From: Pseudobacteriovorax antillogorgiicola
GTDB lineage: Bacteria; Bdellovibrionota_B; Oligoflexia; Oligoflexales; Oligoflexaceae
DNA length: 64,000 bases
Assembly: GCF_900177345.1 (NCBI RefSeq)
Contig: NZ_FWZT01000008.1
Span: 124,001-188,000, forward strand
Reading direction: 5' to 3'
Part shown: piece by piece, positions 16,553 through 25,265 of the stretch
How positions within the stretch are numbered: the first letter of the stretch is position 1
Layout of the letters: every line of letters starts with the position of its first letter
Translations under genes and position numbers: made by a program
Notes under the pieces: generated by a model
Database searches by the model: none
Told to the model about the DNA's origin: nothing
What the model saw: only the letters and a program-made list of their open reading frames with translations

Positions 16553-16656
16553 GGAAGATGAATGCCTGTGGCTTCAGTAAGATGCCACTGCCGAGCTACT
16601 TGCGAGTAGGATCACCTGATCTAATCTGTCACCCGCTGGCGACCCCTTCATTATCC
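16553..16656 (+). ncRNA. candidate multibranched RNA element upstream of TonB receptor
   Basis: A closing stem can be drawn between 16553-16562 and 16647-16656 (GGAAGATGAA with TTCATTATCC: 8 Watson-Crick pairs, one G-U pair and one A-A mismatch). It encloses consecutive small hairpins: GTGGC 16568-16572 / GCCAC 16584-16588; CTACT 16596-16600 / AGTAG 16605-16609 with a TGCG tetraloop; and GTC-x-CC / GG-x-GAC near 16628-16643. The layout is riboswitch-like and lies just upstream of an outer-membrane receptor gene. It does contain GCCACTG but lacks the other conserved boxes of the cobalamin riboswitch. A promoter-like TTGACA follows downstream, which argues that it may be a separate RNA or a chance structure. 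Confidence 0.3.
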
Positions 16657-16661
16657 GTTTA

Positions 16662-16686
16662 TTGACAATTAATATGAGTTCTCATA
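16662..16686 (+). promoter_or_regulatory. possible promoter and operator of the TonB-dependent receptor
   Basis: TTGACA at 16662-16667 is a perfect -35 match; the -10 is weak (TAAGAC near 16685). Immediately downstream of the -35 is an inverted repeat TATGAG-TT-CTCATA (16673-16686), in the spacer/-10 region where a repressor would act. The regulator is unknown, and it does not match a Fur box by eye. Confidence 0.35.
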
Positions 16687-16736
16687 AGACCATTTTAACT
16701 AATATAAAAAAGGTCGTAAAAGATTAGGAGAAAAAG

Positions 16737-19292
16737 GTGATTATCATTAATCAGCGTATGGTTGCCTTAGCGTCTTTATCAAGTTCACTCTTGATTGGGA
16801 CAGCGGGCCAAGCTCAGGAGTCTGTGGAGAATGAGGAAGCAGCTCCAGCAAAGAAAGTGGAACGAATTCAAGTGACCGGCTCTCACATCAAGAGAACTGA
16901 TGTGGAAGGGGTGTCTTCGGTCATCGTCATCGATCGTGAAAGCATTGAACGTACAGGCTTTTCCACAGTCAGTGAACTGATGCAAAGTATGACGATTTCA
17001 TCAAATGGCTCCTATGGTGCATCAGCAGTCAACGACGTTCGGGGAACAGTGACAAATGTCGATTTGAGAGGTTTGGGACCCTCCAATACTTTGGTTCTTC
17101 TGGATGGGAAACGGGTTCCAGATGAGGCTGGTCTAGGGGTTGTAGACCTATCTACGATTCCCATGGCAGCAGTTGAGCGCATTGAAGTTCTGAAAGATTC
17201 AGCATCGGCGATCTATGGTTCGGATGCTACTGGTGGTGTGGTAAACATCATCACGCGCAAGGATTTGAACGGCTCAGCGTTCTATGCTCGGGCGAGCTCT
17301 CCCAAAGCTGAGGGCGGTACGGCAACTGAATTTGCCTACCTTACCGGCGTCAATCAGGGCGACTTCAGGGTACTGACAACTTTAAACTACCGACAGTCGG
17401 AACCTATTTTCTATCGGGATCGAGATTGGACGAGAGTTGGCTTGAGTACCTACTCATACCCGGCGAACTACGACGCTGGATCGGGGCTTCTTGCTCATGA
17501 GAATTGTCAGGTACCCAAGGGAGATCGTATTCCTGTAGAAACAGGTGGCGATCCAATCTGTTCCTACAACTATGGCAATACTTCCGCGTTTGCACCTGAA
17601 ACTCGGCAAATCGGGTTCATGAACAACGTTGGCTACGATGTTAATCCAGGGCTTACAGTTTATTCTCGCATTCGAGCAGTGAAGAACACCAATATCTGGA
17701 ATATGGCGCCCAATGCGGGCTACTTTCAAATTCCTCAGGCAATTGCCACTGAAAAGCAGCCTAGCTTAGGCCTCAAGGGAGAAGTCAGCAAGGATGTGAC
17801 CCTGCGCTACCGTGCTGTGCCTTGGGGAGTTCGTAAGTGGGAAGAAGAAAAAACCTTGGTTGGTGGAACCCTAGGTGTAGATGGGGAAATCGGCAGCAAC
17901 TGGACCTGGAGTCTCAGTGCAGGCCACACCCAGAGCAAGAAAGATACCGTCAACCCTCAGGGCTTTATGCTGGTGGATGAGCTTGTTAGTGCAATCCAGA
18001 CCGGTGAATTCAATCCATTTGAAACTCAGCTCACGCAAGGGAGCATGGCCGTGGTTTCCAGGGCATCCTACGAGCCGTTTCAAGTCATTGATACCGATAT
18101 GACGAACTACAATCTAAGTGTATCTGGTGACCTTTTTGAGATGGGGGGAGGCTATGCTGGGCTAGCTATCGGTGTTCAGCAAAGCGATCAGAATTACAAG
18201 AAGATCATCGATCCACAATCTGAGCAAGGCAATGTCTTTGGTGTTACAGAGGATAAGGGCGCTGAAGGCAATCGCAGCATATCAGCAGCCTTTGTTGAGA
18301 TGGCATTCCCTGTTGCTGACTCCTTCGAGCTTCAGTTTGCTGCACGCTATGACCAATACTCGGATTTCGGTGGCACCACCAACCCAAAACTTGGCTTTAA
18401 GTATTTGCCTACCAGTCGTCTATTGTTTCGTGGAAATGTGGGAACAGGTTTCAAGGCCCCAACCCTTGACGAAATCTATAAAGGGACGCAAGTTGGTCTA
18501 ACAAACTTGATTGACACTCCGGTTTGTGGTCTCGATTGTGATATTCGAATCGATGAAGTGGAGATTGAAACCTCTGGTAATGAAAGTCTTCAAGAAGAAA
18601 CATCGCTAGCCTACAACTTTGGGATTGTTGCAGAACCAATCGATGGACTTTCCCTGGGGGCAGACTACTGGTACATCAAGATCGAAGACATCGTTCGTGA
18701 GATGGATGCGCAAGATGTACTCGACTCTATCGCTCAAGGCCGCAATTTTTCTGGGGTTGAGATTGAGCGTTGGAACGACGGCAAGCTCAAAAGGATCAAG
18801 CTGCCGATTATGAACCTTGGTGAGAGTGAAGATGCTGGTGTTGATTTAAATGCTGCCTACCGTTTTCGTCTGGGAGGCAATCGCCTTTTTGTGAATGCAG
18901 ACTACTCCCGGAAACTATTTGCCAAAAGCGTTCCATTTCCAGGCCAAGCCCAAGAAGATACCCTTGGCGATCGGGGCGAGCCTCGATGGCGAGCCGTATC
19001 CAGTGCCACTTGGCAGTTTGACGATCATGGCTTTACCCTGCGTAATAATTTGATTGGGCAGCAACGGTCTGAGAACGACCCGGATCAAAGGATCGGTTCG
19101 TTCTCGACTTATGATGTGCAGTATGCTTGGAATCACCCATGGGGTGGCAACGTTGCAATCGGTGCCTTAAACGTTCTTGAAACCCGTTTCCCAGAAGACC
19201 CCACGGAGCGTGGTGGAGACGATGTTCGGGTTCAGGAGCTATACGGGCCCAATGGTCGAGTGCTTTACATGAATTTAAACCAGACGTTCTAA
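16737..19292 (+). CDS. TonB-dependent outer-membrane receptor
   Basis: An 851-residue protein from GTG 16737, with AGGAG about 7 nt upstream. It has a signal peptide (MIIINQRMVALASLSSSLLI..., cleavage after GQAQ or nearby), a short linker, and a TonB-box-like VERIQVTGSHIKR. A plug domain follows (about residues 55-165) with VDLRGLGPSNTLVLLDGKRV and VERIEVLKDSASAIYGSDA, then a 22-strand-type barrel ending in a C-terminal phenylalanine (LYMNLNQTF). It takes up a scarce large substrate (siderophore, cobamide, oligosaccharide or peptide) using TonB energy. The 'VTGSHIKR...' and 'ETSLAYNFGI' barrel style is common in the broad family that also handles peptides and carbohydrates, so the substrate cannot be assigned. 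No transporter genes are adjacent. Confidence 0.93.
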   Translation: MIIINQRMVALASLSSSLLIGTAGQAQESVENEEAAPAKKVERIQVTGSHIKRTDVEGVSSVIVIDRESIERTGFSTVSELMQSMTISSNGSYGASAVNDVRGTVTNVDLRGLGPSNTLVLLDGKRVPDEAGLGVVDLSTIPMAAVERIEVLKDSASAIYGSDATGGVVNIITRKDLNGSAFYARASSPKAEGGTATEFAYLTGVNQGDFRVLTTLNYRQSEPIFYRDRDWTRVGLSTYSYPANYDAGSGLLAHENCQVPKGDRIPVETGGDPICSYNYGNTSAFAPETRQIGFMNNVGYDVNPGLTVYSRIRAVKNTNIWNMAPNAGYFQIPQAIATEKQPSLGLKGEVSKDVTLRYRAVPWGVRKWEEEKTLVGGTLGVDGEIGSNWTWSLSAGHTQSKKDTVNPQGFMLVDELVSAIQTGEFNPFETQLTQGSMAVVSRASYEPFQVIDTDMTNYNLSVSGDLFEMGGGYAGLAIGVQQSDQNYKKIIDPQSEQGNVFGVTEDKGAEGNRSISAAFVEMAFPVADSFELQFAARYDQYSDFGGTTNPKLGFKYLPTSRLLFRGNVGTGFKAPTLDEIYKGTQVGLTNLIDTPVCGLDCDIRIDEVEIETSGNESLQEETSLAYNFGIVAEPIDGLSLGADYWYIKIEDIVREMDAQDVLDSIAQGRNFSGVEIERWNDGKLKRIKLPIMNLGESEDAGVDLNAAYRFRLGGNRLFVNADYSRKLFAKSVPFPGQAQEDTLGDRGEPRWRAVSSATWQFDDHGFTLRNNLIGQQRSENDPDQRIGSFSTYDVQYAWNHPWGGNVAIGALNVLETRFPEDPTERGGDDVRVQELYGPNGRVLYMNLNQTF

Positions 19293-19353
19293 GCCGTTTG
19301 CAAGGAGGTGGTGTTCAGGAGGTTAAATCACTTGCCTGAGGTCACCGAACACG

Positions 19354-19369
19354 GGGCTCTTTGGAGCCC
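19354..19369 (+). terminator. hairpin after TonB receptor gene
   Basis: GGGCTC (19354-19359), a TTTG loop and GAGCCC (19364-19369) form a perfect 6-bp GC-rich stem about 60 nt after the receptor stop, followed by TGCTTCCTT. The U-tract is poor. An outer inverted repeat, GTGTTC near 19311 with GAACAC near 19347, may extend the structure. Confidence 0.5.
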
Positions 19370-19592
19370 TGCTTCCTTAATATGTTACATAAAGTCAGCT
19401 ATTTAGGTTTATCGCCAGGGCTGCATCTGACATCCGACTCCAGAATCTTAAGTTCAGCCTCTACTTTCTCGGCCAGATGCCGATTCCAATCCCAAGACCA
19501 AAACGAATGCGTTGATGAGTTGGTGTAAAGCGCTGCAACAAAAGATTTATCTAAGGTGGCTAGCACGCATTGATGAGGTCTTGGGAGTGACC

Positions 19593-22250
19593 ATGGGTCT
19601 TGGTGTGAGACAGTGTATAAAATTTCTTGTTGTTGCGTGGTCGAGCATCGCGATCTTGGCGGCCGAGGCTGCGGGTGCACCTATCGTTCTAAATCCTGGT
19701 CAGGAGCTGAAGGGTTCCGTCATCGGTAAGATGGTCCGCACCTTCGATAATTCTGAACATAAATTTGATTTTACTGAAATTTCCCGAGATCAAAGACTCG
19801 ATGCCTTCAAGCTGTCTGACTCTGACTTTTTCCGTATGGGAATGTCGACTGGCAGCCTTTGGTTGCACTTTCAGATTCAAAATAACGGTAGCGAGACTCG
19901 GGATATTGTCTTAGAAAATCGCTATCCAAATATCGATTGGCTTCAACTGTATAGCAGCAGCTTTAAAAATGGCAACTTGCCACTTTTAAACGGTGATCTT
20001 GTACCATTTGATATGAGAAGCTGTGAATTTCGCCTACCTTGCTTCGAACTTGCAGTACCCCCTGGAAGCCACGACTATTACCTTAGAATCGATACCGAAG
20101 GGTCCATGTACCTCGCGCTTCATCTGTGGGACCGGGAGCATTTCGATCGCTACGAGCGTCATGACCACCTGATCATGGGCGTCTTGTTTGGTTTTATTAT
20201 GGTGATGCTCGCTTATAACTTTTTTCTTGCAGTATCATTCCTTAGTCGGACCTACTATATATATGTTGGCTACATAATTTGCGTATTGATCTATAATGTC
20301 GGTGGGCAGGGGATTGGTGCAGAGTTCCTAGGTGATGATATTGGCATCTGGTTAGGCAACAAGGGTTTGCTATTTTTTGCCAATCTAGCGATGTCGTTCG
20401 GTTTGTTTTTTAGTCTAGGCTTCTTGAACATCTCTGCTCATATGCCGCGTTGGAAGTGGGCTTTTCAGCTTTGGGGAGCGATCTTTGCGGTTAGCGCTTT
20501 TGGAGTTTTCTTTCTTCCCTACCATACCCATCTGAAGTTTACCAATTTCAGTATGTCACTCGGATCTATTTTCTTGCTAACAGCAGGTTGCGTCGCTTGC
20601 ATAAGGGGTTATCGACCAGCATACTTCTATGTTCTGGCTTGGAGTGTCTTGATCGCATCAAACTTCATCGTCGTCTTGAAAATCGTCGGTGCGGTACCCT
20701 TAACTTTCTTAACTCACTGGGCGTCACTGCTGGGAGGCTCTATCGAGATGATCCTGCTTTCCCTGGCTCTGGGTGATCGCGTGAAGTTTTTAAAGGCCAA
20801 GGATGAAGAAAAAATCCGACAATTGAATGATGAACTTCGCAAGCACATCGATGATGTCGAAGCCATTGTCGAAGAACGGACCGATACCATTCGCTCAATC
20901 TTGAACAACGTGAAGGCTGGTTTTGCTATTGTAAGCTCTGATCTTAAAGTAAAAAAGGACTTTACTCAGAGCTGCTATAACCTCTTAGGAGAGGACATTT
21001 CACCGGAAACCTACTTTAGTGACTGGCTACAGCTCACAGGTCTCCAAAAGGTGAATCTGGATGTGATGTTAGAGCAAGTGTTCTCAGATATCATGCCTGA
21101 AGAGGTAACGATGGCACAGATTCCATCAGTTCACCGGGTTGGCGATCGCTACCTACGTGTGGAAGGGGCGCTTATCAGGAACTCCAAAGGAGTGCCAGAT
21201 GGAATTCTGATGACGATCACCGATATTACCGACTTGCAAGCCAAAGAGGAAGAAACACGGCGCCAGCAGATGCTCTTGAAAATCATTGGCAACATGGAGT
21301 CATTCAACTCGTTTTTGAAGTTTACGAAGCAGCAGCTGAAGACTGTCGATGGCAATAACCCTAGAGAGGTAAAGGGCTTTCTGCATACCATGAAAGGCAA
21401 CTGCCTAGTGTTCGGTATGAAGGCCATGGCCGATGACATTCATGGGCTAGAGGAGCAGGATCTCCCGAAAGCTGAGACCATAGAGGCATTTGAAAAAAGT
21501 TTGAAGGCCTTCTTACTGCGGCACCAGTCGACACTTCACGTTGATTGGAATGAAATTGAAGAAGAGCACTACATTGTGAAAAAGACCAAATTTGGTCAAT
21601 TGGAAGGCTTGTTGAATTCACTCAAGTTGTCAGCCGAATCCAAAGCTAAGCTCTTTCACTGGCTGCGACGGGCTCAGGTTCGGCAGGTGGGCAAGATTCT
21701 AGGGCCCTTGAAGGACGACATTGATCTCCTGGCTCAGCGAATAGGCAAAGACATCCAGTTTAATATTCATGGAGAAGGTGTCGAAGTGATCTCTGCTGAC
21801 AATGAACAGGCTATCAAGTATGTCATTCACCTGATACGAAATGCGGTGATTCATGGGATTGAAGATGAGCGGCAGGATAAGCCGAAAACTGGCACCATCG
21901 ATTTAAGGTTTTTTGCCGAAAACCACTGCTTTATTATTGAAATCGAAGATGACGGTAAGGGCATCGGCCATGAAGAGCTTTACAATAAACTAGCAGCCCA
22001 ATCGGGTATCAGCCGCGAGCAGTTTGAATCACTAACTCTCGTTGAAGTTTTTAAGTCTCTCGATTCCGCCAGCACCGAGGATACCGTCGATCTCTATTCG
22101 GGCCGAGGTGTTGGAGTCAGCGCAGTGATTCACTATGTGGAAAGCATTGGGGGAGAGGTAGAGATCGAAACGAAACCAAGGGTAGGCGCGATGTTCCGAC
22201 TACGCTTGCCTGAGACTCAGCAAGCGGCAGCGGGTCGCGTATCAGCCTAG
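19593..22250 (+). CDS. 7TM-DISM sensor histidine kinase with PAS-like, Hpt and CheA-like ATPase domains (paralogue)
   Basis: An 885-residue protein. ATG 19593 was chosen because GGGAG lies 6 nt upstream and it directly begins a signal peptide (MGLGVRQCIKFLVVAWSSIA...). The periplasmic part (about residues 30-190) fits a 7TMR-DISMED2 jelly-roll, with SLWLHFQIQNNG and PGSHDYYLRIDTEGS. Seven membrane helices follow (about 195-405), then a coiled coil, a PAS-like segment starting NNVKAGFAIVSSDLK, an Hpt domain with His598 in FLHTMKGN, and a CheA-like ATPase (HLIRNAVIHGIEDE, IEDDGKGIG, SGRGVGVSAVIHYVESIGG). The same order as 6963-9605 shows they are paralogues. The stop codon overlaps that of the convergent DUF748 gene. 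Ligand unknown; DISM sensors bind small molecules, often carbohydrates. Confidence 0.9.
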   Translation: MGLGVRQCIKFLVVAWSSIAILAAEAAGAPIVLNPGQELKGSVIGKMVRTFDNSEHKFDFTEISRDQRLDAFKLSDSDFFRMGMSTGSLWLHFQIQNNGSETRDIVLENRYPNIDWLQLYSSSFKNGNLPLLNGDLVPFDMRSCEFRLPCFELAVPPGSHDYYLRIDTEGSMYLALHLWDREHFDRYERHDHLIMGVLFGFIMVMLAYNFFLAVSFLSRTYYIYVGYIICVLIYNVGGQGIGAEFLGDDIGIWLGNKGLLFFANLAMSFGLFFSLGFLNISAHMPRWKWAFQLWGAIFAVSAFGVFFLPYHTHLKFTNFSMSLGSIFLLTAGCVACIRGYRPAYFYVLAWSVLIASNFIVVLKIVGAVPLTFLTHWASLLGGSIEMILLSLALGDRVKFLKAKDEEKIRQLNDELRKHIDDVEAIVEERTDTIRSILNNVKAGFAIVSSDLKVKKDFTQSCYNLLGEDISPETYFSDWLQLTGLQKVNLDVMLEQVFSDIMPEEVTMAQIPSVHRVGDRYLRVEGALIRNSKGVPDGILMTITDITDLQAKEEETRRQQMLLKIIGNMESFNSFLKFTKQQLKTVDGNNPREVKGFLHTMKGNCLVFGMKAMADDIHGLEEQDLPKAETIEAFEKSLKAFLLRHQSTLHVDWNEIEEEHYIVKKTKFGQLEGLLNSLKLSAESKAKLFHWLRRAQVRQVGKILGPLKDDIDLLAQRIGKDIQFNIHGEGVEVISADNEQAIKYVIHLIRNAVIHGIEDERQDKPKTGTIDLRFFAENHCFIIEIEDDGKGIGHEELYNKLAAQSGISREQFESLTLVEVFKSLDSASTEDTVDLYSGRGVGVSAVIHYVESIGGEVEIETKPRVGAMFRLRLPETQQAAAGRVSA

Positions 22251-24796
22251 AGCTGTAATGTGACAACAGGTGTTTCTAACTTGCTGCGGATAGCAATTTT
22301 AGGCTCACATAGTACCACCTGACCCGGAGATATAGAAGATTCTGTCACCAGGTACTGGGCAACTCGTTGCAGGCGATCACGGGCCTGATTCAAAGTTTCA
22401 TTCTGAACGTTTTCAAACTCAGCGGTGCCCTGCTCGGTTTCTGGGATCTGGGCTTCAGTGCAAAAGGTAAAGCTCAGGCTGGGGCGGCTTTTAAGTTGTT
22501 CGGCAATGTCTTTCAGCTGGGCCTTGCCTGAGGGGCTTGGCTCGTTCAGGGCACGATCGAATTCCACGGGTTGCAATCGCATGTTTTCAGCGAGCTTCCA
22601 GCCTTTCTTGATGAGAGTGTAGGCCATGGCAGGGTTCACCGGCATGGAGCTGGCCAGCAGGGGAAGCATGTTGTTGACCAGTGCGCTGCCCAAGGCACTT
22701 GTGAGTTGACTTACCATAAGCTCGCTTAGCTTTTGGCTTAGGAGAATGGACCAGCGAAATTCAGGATTATCCTTATGCCCGGCGATCGGGAAACTAAGTT
22801 CTAAGTCACCATCGTCATCAGTAGCTAGGCTTAGCACTGTGGCTAGGGGCATGCCGAGCCGATTGGCAATGGGGTTGCCTCGGCTATTGGTGTTGTCTAA
22901 TTTAATCTTGTTGATGCTCAAATCAAGCTGGCCTGATACTTGGCCTTTACGGTCTTCCTTATAATCTAGCTTGCCGTGGAGTTGCCCCTGTTCTACCTGG
23001 TAGCCGATTTGTTGCCTTAACAGACCTGAAATAGACGTTAGATTCAATGCCTCAAGATCCAGGGTCCAAGCTTGGCGAATGGGTTGCGAATCATCTAGAG
23101 TGCCTTTGGCAGTGATCCGACCAAATGAGCCGAAGCCGCTTGTTAGATCAATCTGATCTTCGCTACCATTTGTCTGTTTTTCGATTTTTATCTTGCTAAG
23201 TTGAAAGGTCATGGCCTTTTCTTGAGCAGCCAGCGAGACTCCAGGAGGGTCTGCCAGGAATAGCTCGATGATATGAAGCGAATGCAGACGGGAGATAAGT
23301 TTGTCAGGTTCAGGGGTTTCTACGAGGAGCTGACGGGCTTCAATGGCCTCTAGTTGCAAGACACTTTCGGTACCATTGCGCATATCAAAACTTGCGATAT
23401 CGATAGCCCCAATTTTCAGTGGTGTTGCACCAAGGGTGTAGTGCACCTGATTGAGAGCTAGGCTCTGCCAAGTGTAGGTCTGGGTTTCGCGACGAATCTT
23501 CATCATTTGATTTTTTAGATTCAGAGTCAGCGCGTCTAGTGTAGAGGTTTCAATATTGAAACTAAGTTTTTCCAGGCCTAGGCTAAGATCATCAGTATGT
23601 GTCTCGATATCTTGGGTGCGATCTTGAACATGGACCTTCAGTAACTTGAAACCTTCTCCTGTATGCATGCTAGCAAGCTGCTCTTTGACTGCTGCATTCA
23701 AGTCGAGCGAAATCTCTTGGGCGTTTAATTCCAGATCCTGGGAAGCATCTTTAAAGCTTAGTTGAATTCCCTTAAGGAGCAAGTTCTGCTGACTTTGAAT
23801 GACTAGCTGTTGAGCTGGTACCATTGCCATAGGATGAAAGTTAGTTTCAATTCGACCAGTTAGTTGACTCTGGTCCATAGCAATTTGGCTAAGCTGCTCG
23901 CCTTGCTCCACCGAGCTTTTGACATCTTTCAGAATAACTTCAAAGCTAGCCTCAGTGCTTTCCTTTTTTAACTCTAGCTTCAGGTCTGCACTTGACGTGA
24001 GGTGGCCAGATAGCTTTAGACTGCTTGGAGAAAAGCCCTGGATGATTGCAGAAACTGTCTCTAGGGGCAAAGCCTCGCTTTTCAGGCTGAGTGTTGACTG
24101 CCCAAGTGGCAAGCTCAGTTTTCCTGAAACTATGATGGGGCTATCATCGATACTAGCTTCCAGGTGAAGTGGAATTTGGGCTGGTAGTTGGTGGAGGTCT
24201 GTGGGTCCAATGCGGCCAAGCTTTACCTTAATCTGGTGCTGACTTTGATCCAAATCTAAGCCAAAGGCAAGGTCTTCAAAATTAATCTGATCGATGATGA
24301 CTGGCGCGCCAGCAAATTGTTCAGTATCGGCAGCTGGACTTTGAGCAGCTTCATGTTTTGCCTCTTGGGGAGGGGAGTCAAAGGCCAAGCCTGCGACTTC
24401 TAGAATATTGTTTTGGTAGGCTGCTCCAAGGCTAAGCCCAGTAGCTTCGAATTTATCGACCACAAGGGTTCCTTGCAATGCTTCCCACGGGGCCACACCG
24501 AGGGAGATAGTTTGCAATGCTAATCGCTCTTGCTTGTTGCGATAGAGTTGGAGCCCACGAATGTCTATATCCCCATCCAACGGGAAAAAGTCGATCTCAG
24601 CGATCGATATCTGCCAAGGAGTATAGTCGCTGCTATAGCTCTCGACAGCCCATTTCAAAATTGCAGGCACAGCGAACTTTACAAAGAGGCTTGCTGTTAA
24701 GAGAGTGCTTACGAGGATTAGTCCGAGCCATGTGATGCGTCGACTTTTTCCATTAGAGCTTGGTTCTTGGTTCAGTGTTTGGTCTTCCCCTGCCAT
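22247..24796 (-). CDS. DUF748/AsmA-like envelope protein
   Basis: An 849-residue protein with a good SD (GAAGGA about 6 nt before ATG 24796). It has a cytoplasmic N-tail, one membrane helix (ITWLGLILVSTLLTASLFV, residues 20-38) and then a long periplasmic region of beta-rich repeats. These begin SSDYTPWQISIAEIDFFP and LDGDIDIRGLQLYR, the hallmark of DUF748, a relative of AsmA/TamB proteins that are thought to bridge the periplasm for lipid transport. A C-terminal OmpA-like segment near 'QARDRLQRVAQYLV' is possible but not certain. The gene is single, divergent from the 25266 operon and convergent with the kinase, with the two stop codons overlapping in CTAG. Confidence 0.82.
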   Translation of the reverse strand: MAGEDQTLNQEPSSNGKSRRITWLGLILVSTLLTASLFVKFAVPAILKWAVESYSSDYTPWQISIAEIDFFPLDGDIDIRGLQLYRNKQERLALQTISLGVAPWEALQGTLVVDKFEATGLSLGAAYQNNILEVAGLAFDSPPQEAKHEAAQSPAADTEQFAGAPVIIDQINFEDLAFGLDLDQSQHQIKVKLGRIGPTDLHQLPAQIPLHLEASIDDSPIIVSGKLSLPLGQSTLSLKSEALPLETVSAIIQGFSPSSLKLSGHLTSSADLKLELKKESTEASFEVILKDVKSSVEQGEQLSQIAMDQSQLTGRIETNFHPMAMVPAQQLVIQSQQNLLLKGIQLSFKDASQDLELNAQEISLDLNAAVKEQLASMHTGEGFKLLKVHVQDRTQDIETHTDDLSLGLEKLSFNIETSTLDALTLNLKNQMMKIRRETQTYTWQSLALNQVHYTLGATPLKIGAIDIASFDMRNGTESVLQLEAIEARQLLVETPEPDKLISRLHSLHIIELFLADPPGVSLAAQEKAMTFQLSKIKIEKQTNGSEDQIDLTSGFGSFGRITAKGTLDDSQPIRQAWTLDLEALNLTSISGLLRQQIGYQVEQGQLHGKLDYKEDRKGQVSGQLDLSINKIKLDNTNSRGNPIANRLGMPLATVLSLATDDDGDLELSFPIAGHKDNPEFRWSILLSQKLSELMVSQLTSALGSALVNNMLPLLASSMPVNPAMAYTLIKKGWKLAENMRLQPVEFDRALNEPSPSGKAQLKDIAEQLKSRPSLSFTFCTEAQIPETEQGTAEFENVQNETLNQARDRLQRVAQYLVTESSISPGQVVLCEPKIAIRSKLETPVVTLQL

Positions 24797-25265
24797 AGGT
24801 TCCTTCTGTGATTTGCGGCTAGATCTGCCAAGGTGTTCCAGTTCTGACGTTCAAAGATATATAGCAGAAAGCAAAGGAAATGACACGAAGCCTTCCCTGG
24901 GTGTGTAGAGTATTGAATTCTTAGGCAATCTTACAGAGGACTGTCGCTCCTCTTGAAGGCCTCTGAAATTATTGCCTTTTCAAGCTGAAGCCTTCTATCA
25001 GGCCCCTTCCCACCCTCTTAGGGGGCTTTGTATGGATAGGTAACCATAAGATAATACTCATCACAATCTAGGTACATTGGTATACATACCCAGACTCCTG
25101 CAGGCTTTTATATCTTTGTGTATGCCCTCTAAATAGAATTTTTAATGTCTAAATGACTTATCTGTTGACTAAGCGAAATGTATGCAGTAGTACTTTGCAA
25201 TCTTCGTATCCCTCTCGTTACTCACTAGAGCGAGACTTTTAGTTATCAGTTATTGAGGGCCCAAT
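24797..25265. other. 469-nt intergenic region upstream of the exported protease operon
   Basis: No gene seen. A stem formed by 24952-24960 (CTTGAAGGC) and 24974-24984 (GCCTTTTCAAG, two-base bulge) is present. GC-rich segments near 25011-25030 (GGCCCC and GGGGGC) could pair. The region becomes AT-rich before the start of the 25266 gene and should hold the promoters of both divergent transcription units. Confidence 0.45.

Noticed and set aside
16568-16609. GCCACTG motif suggesting a cobalamin riboswitch before the TonB receptor
   Set aside because: Only this one box matches. The GGGAAGG and B12-box segments expected next to it are absent, and a promoter-like -35 lies downstream.
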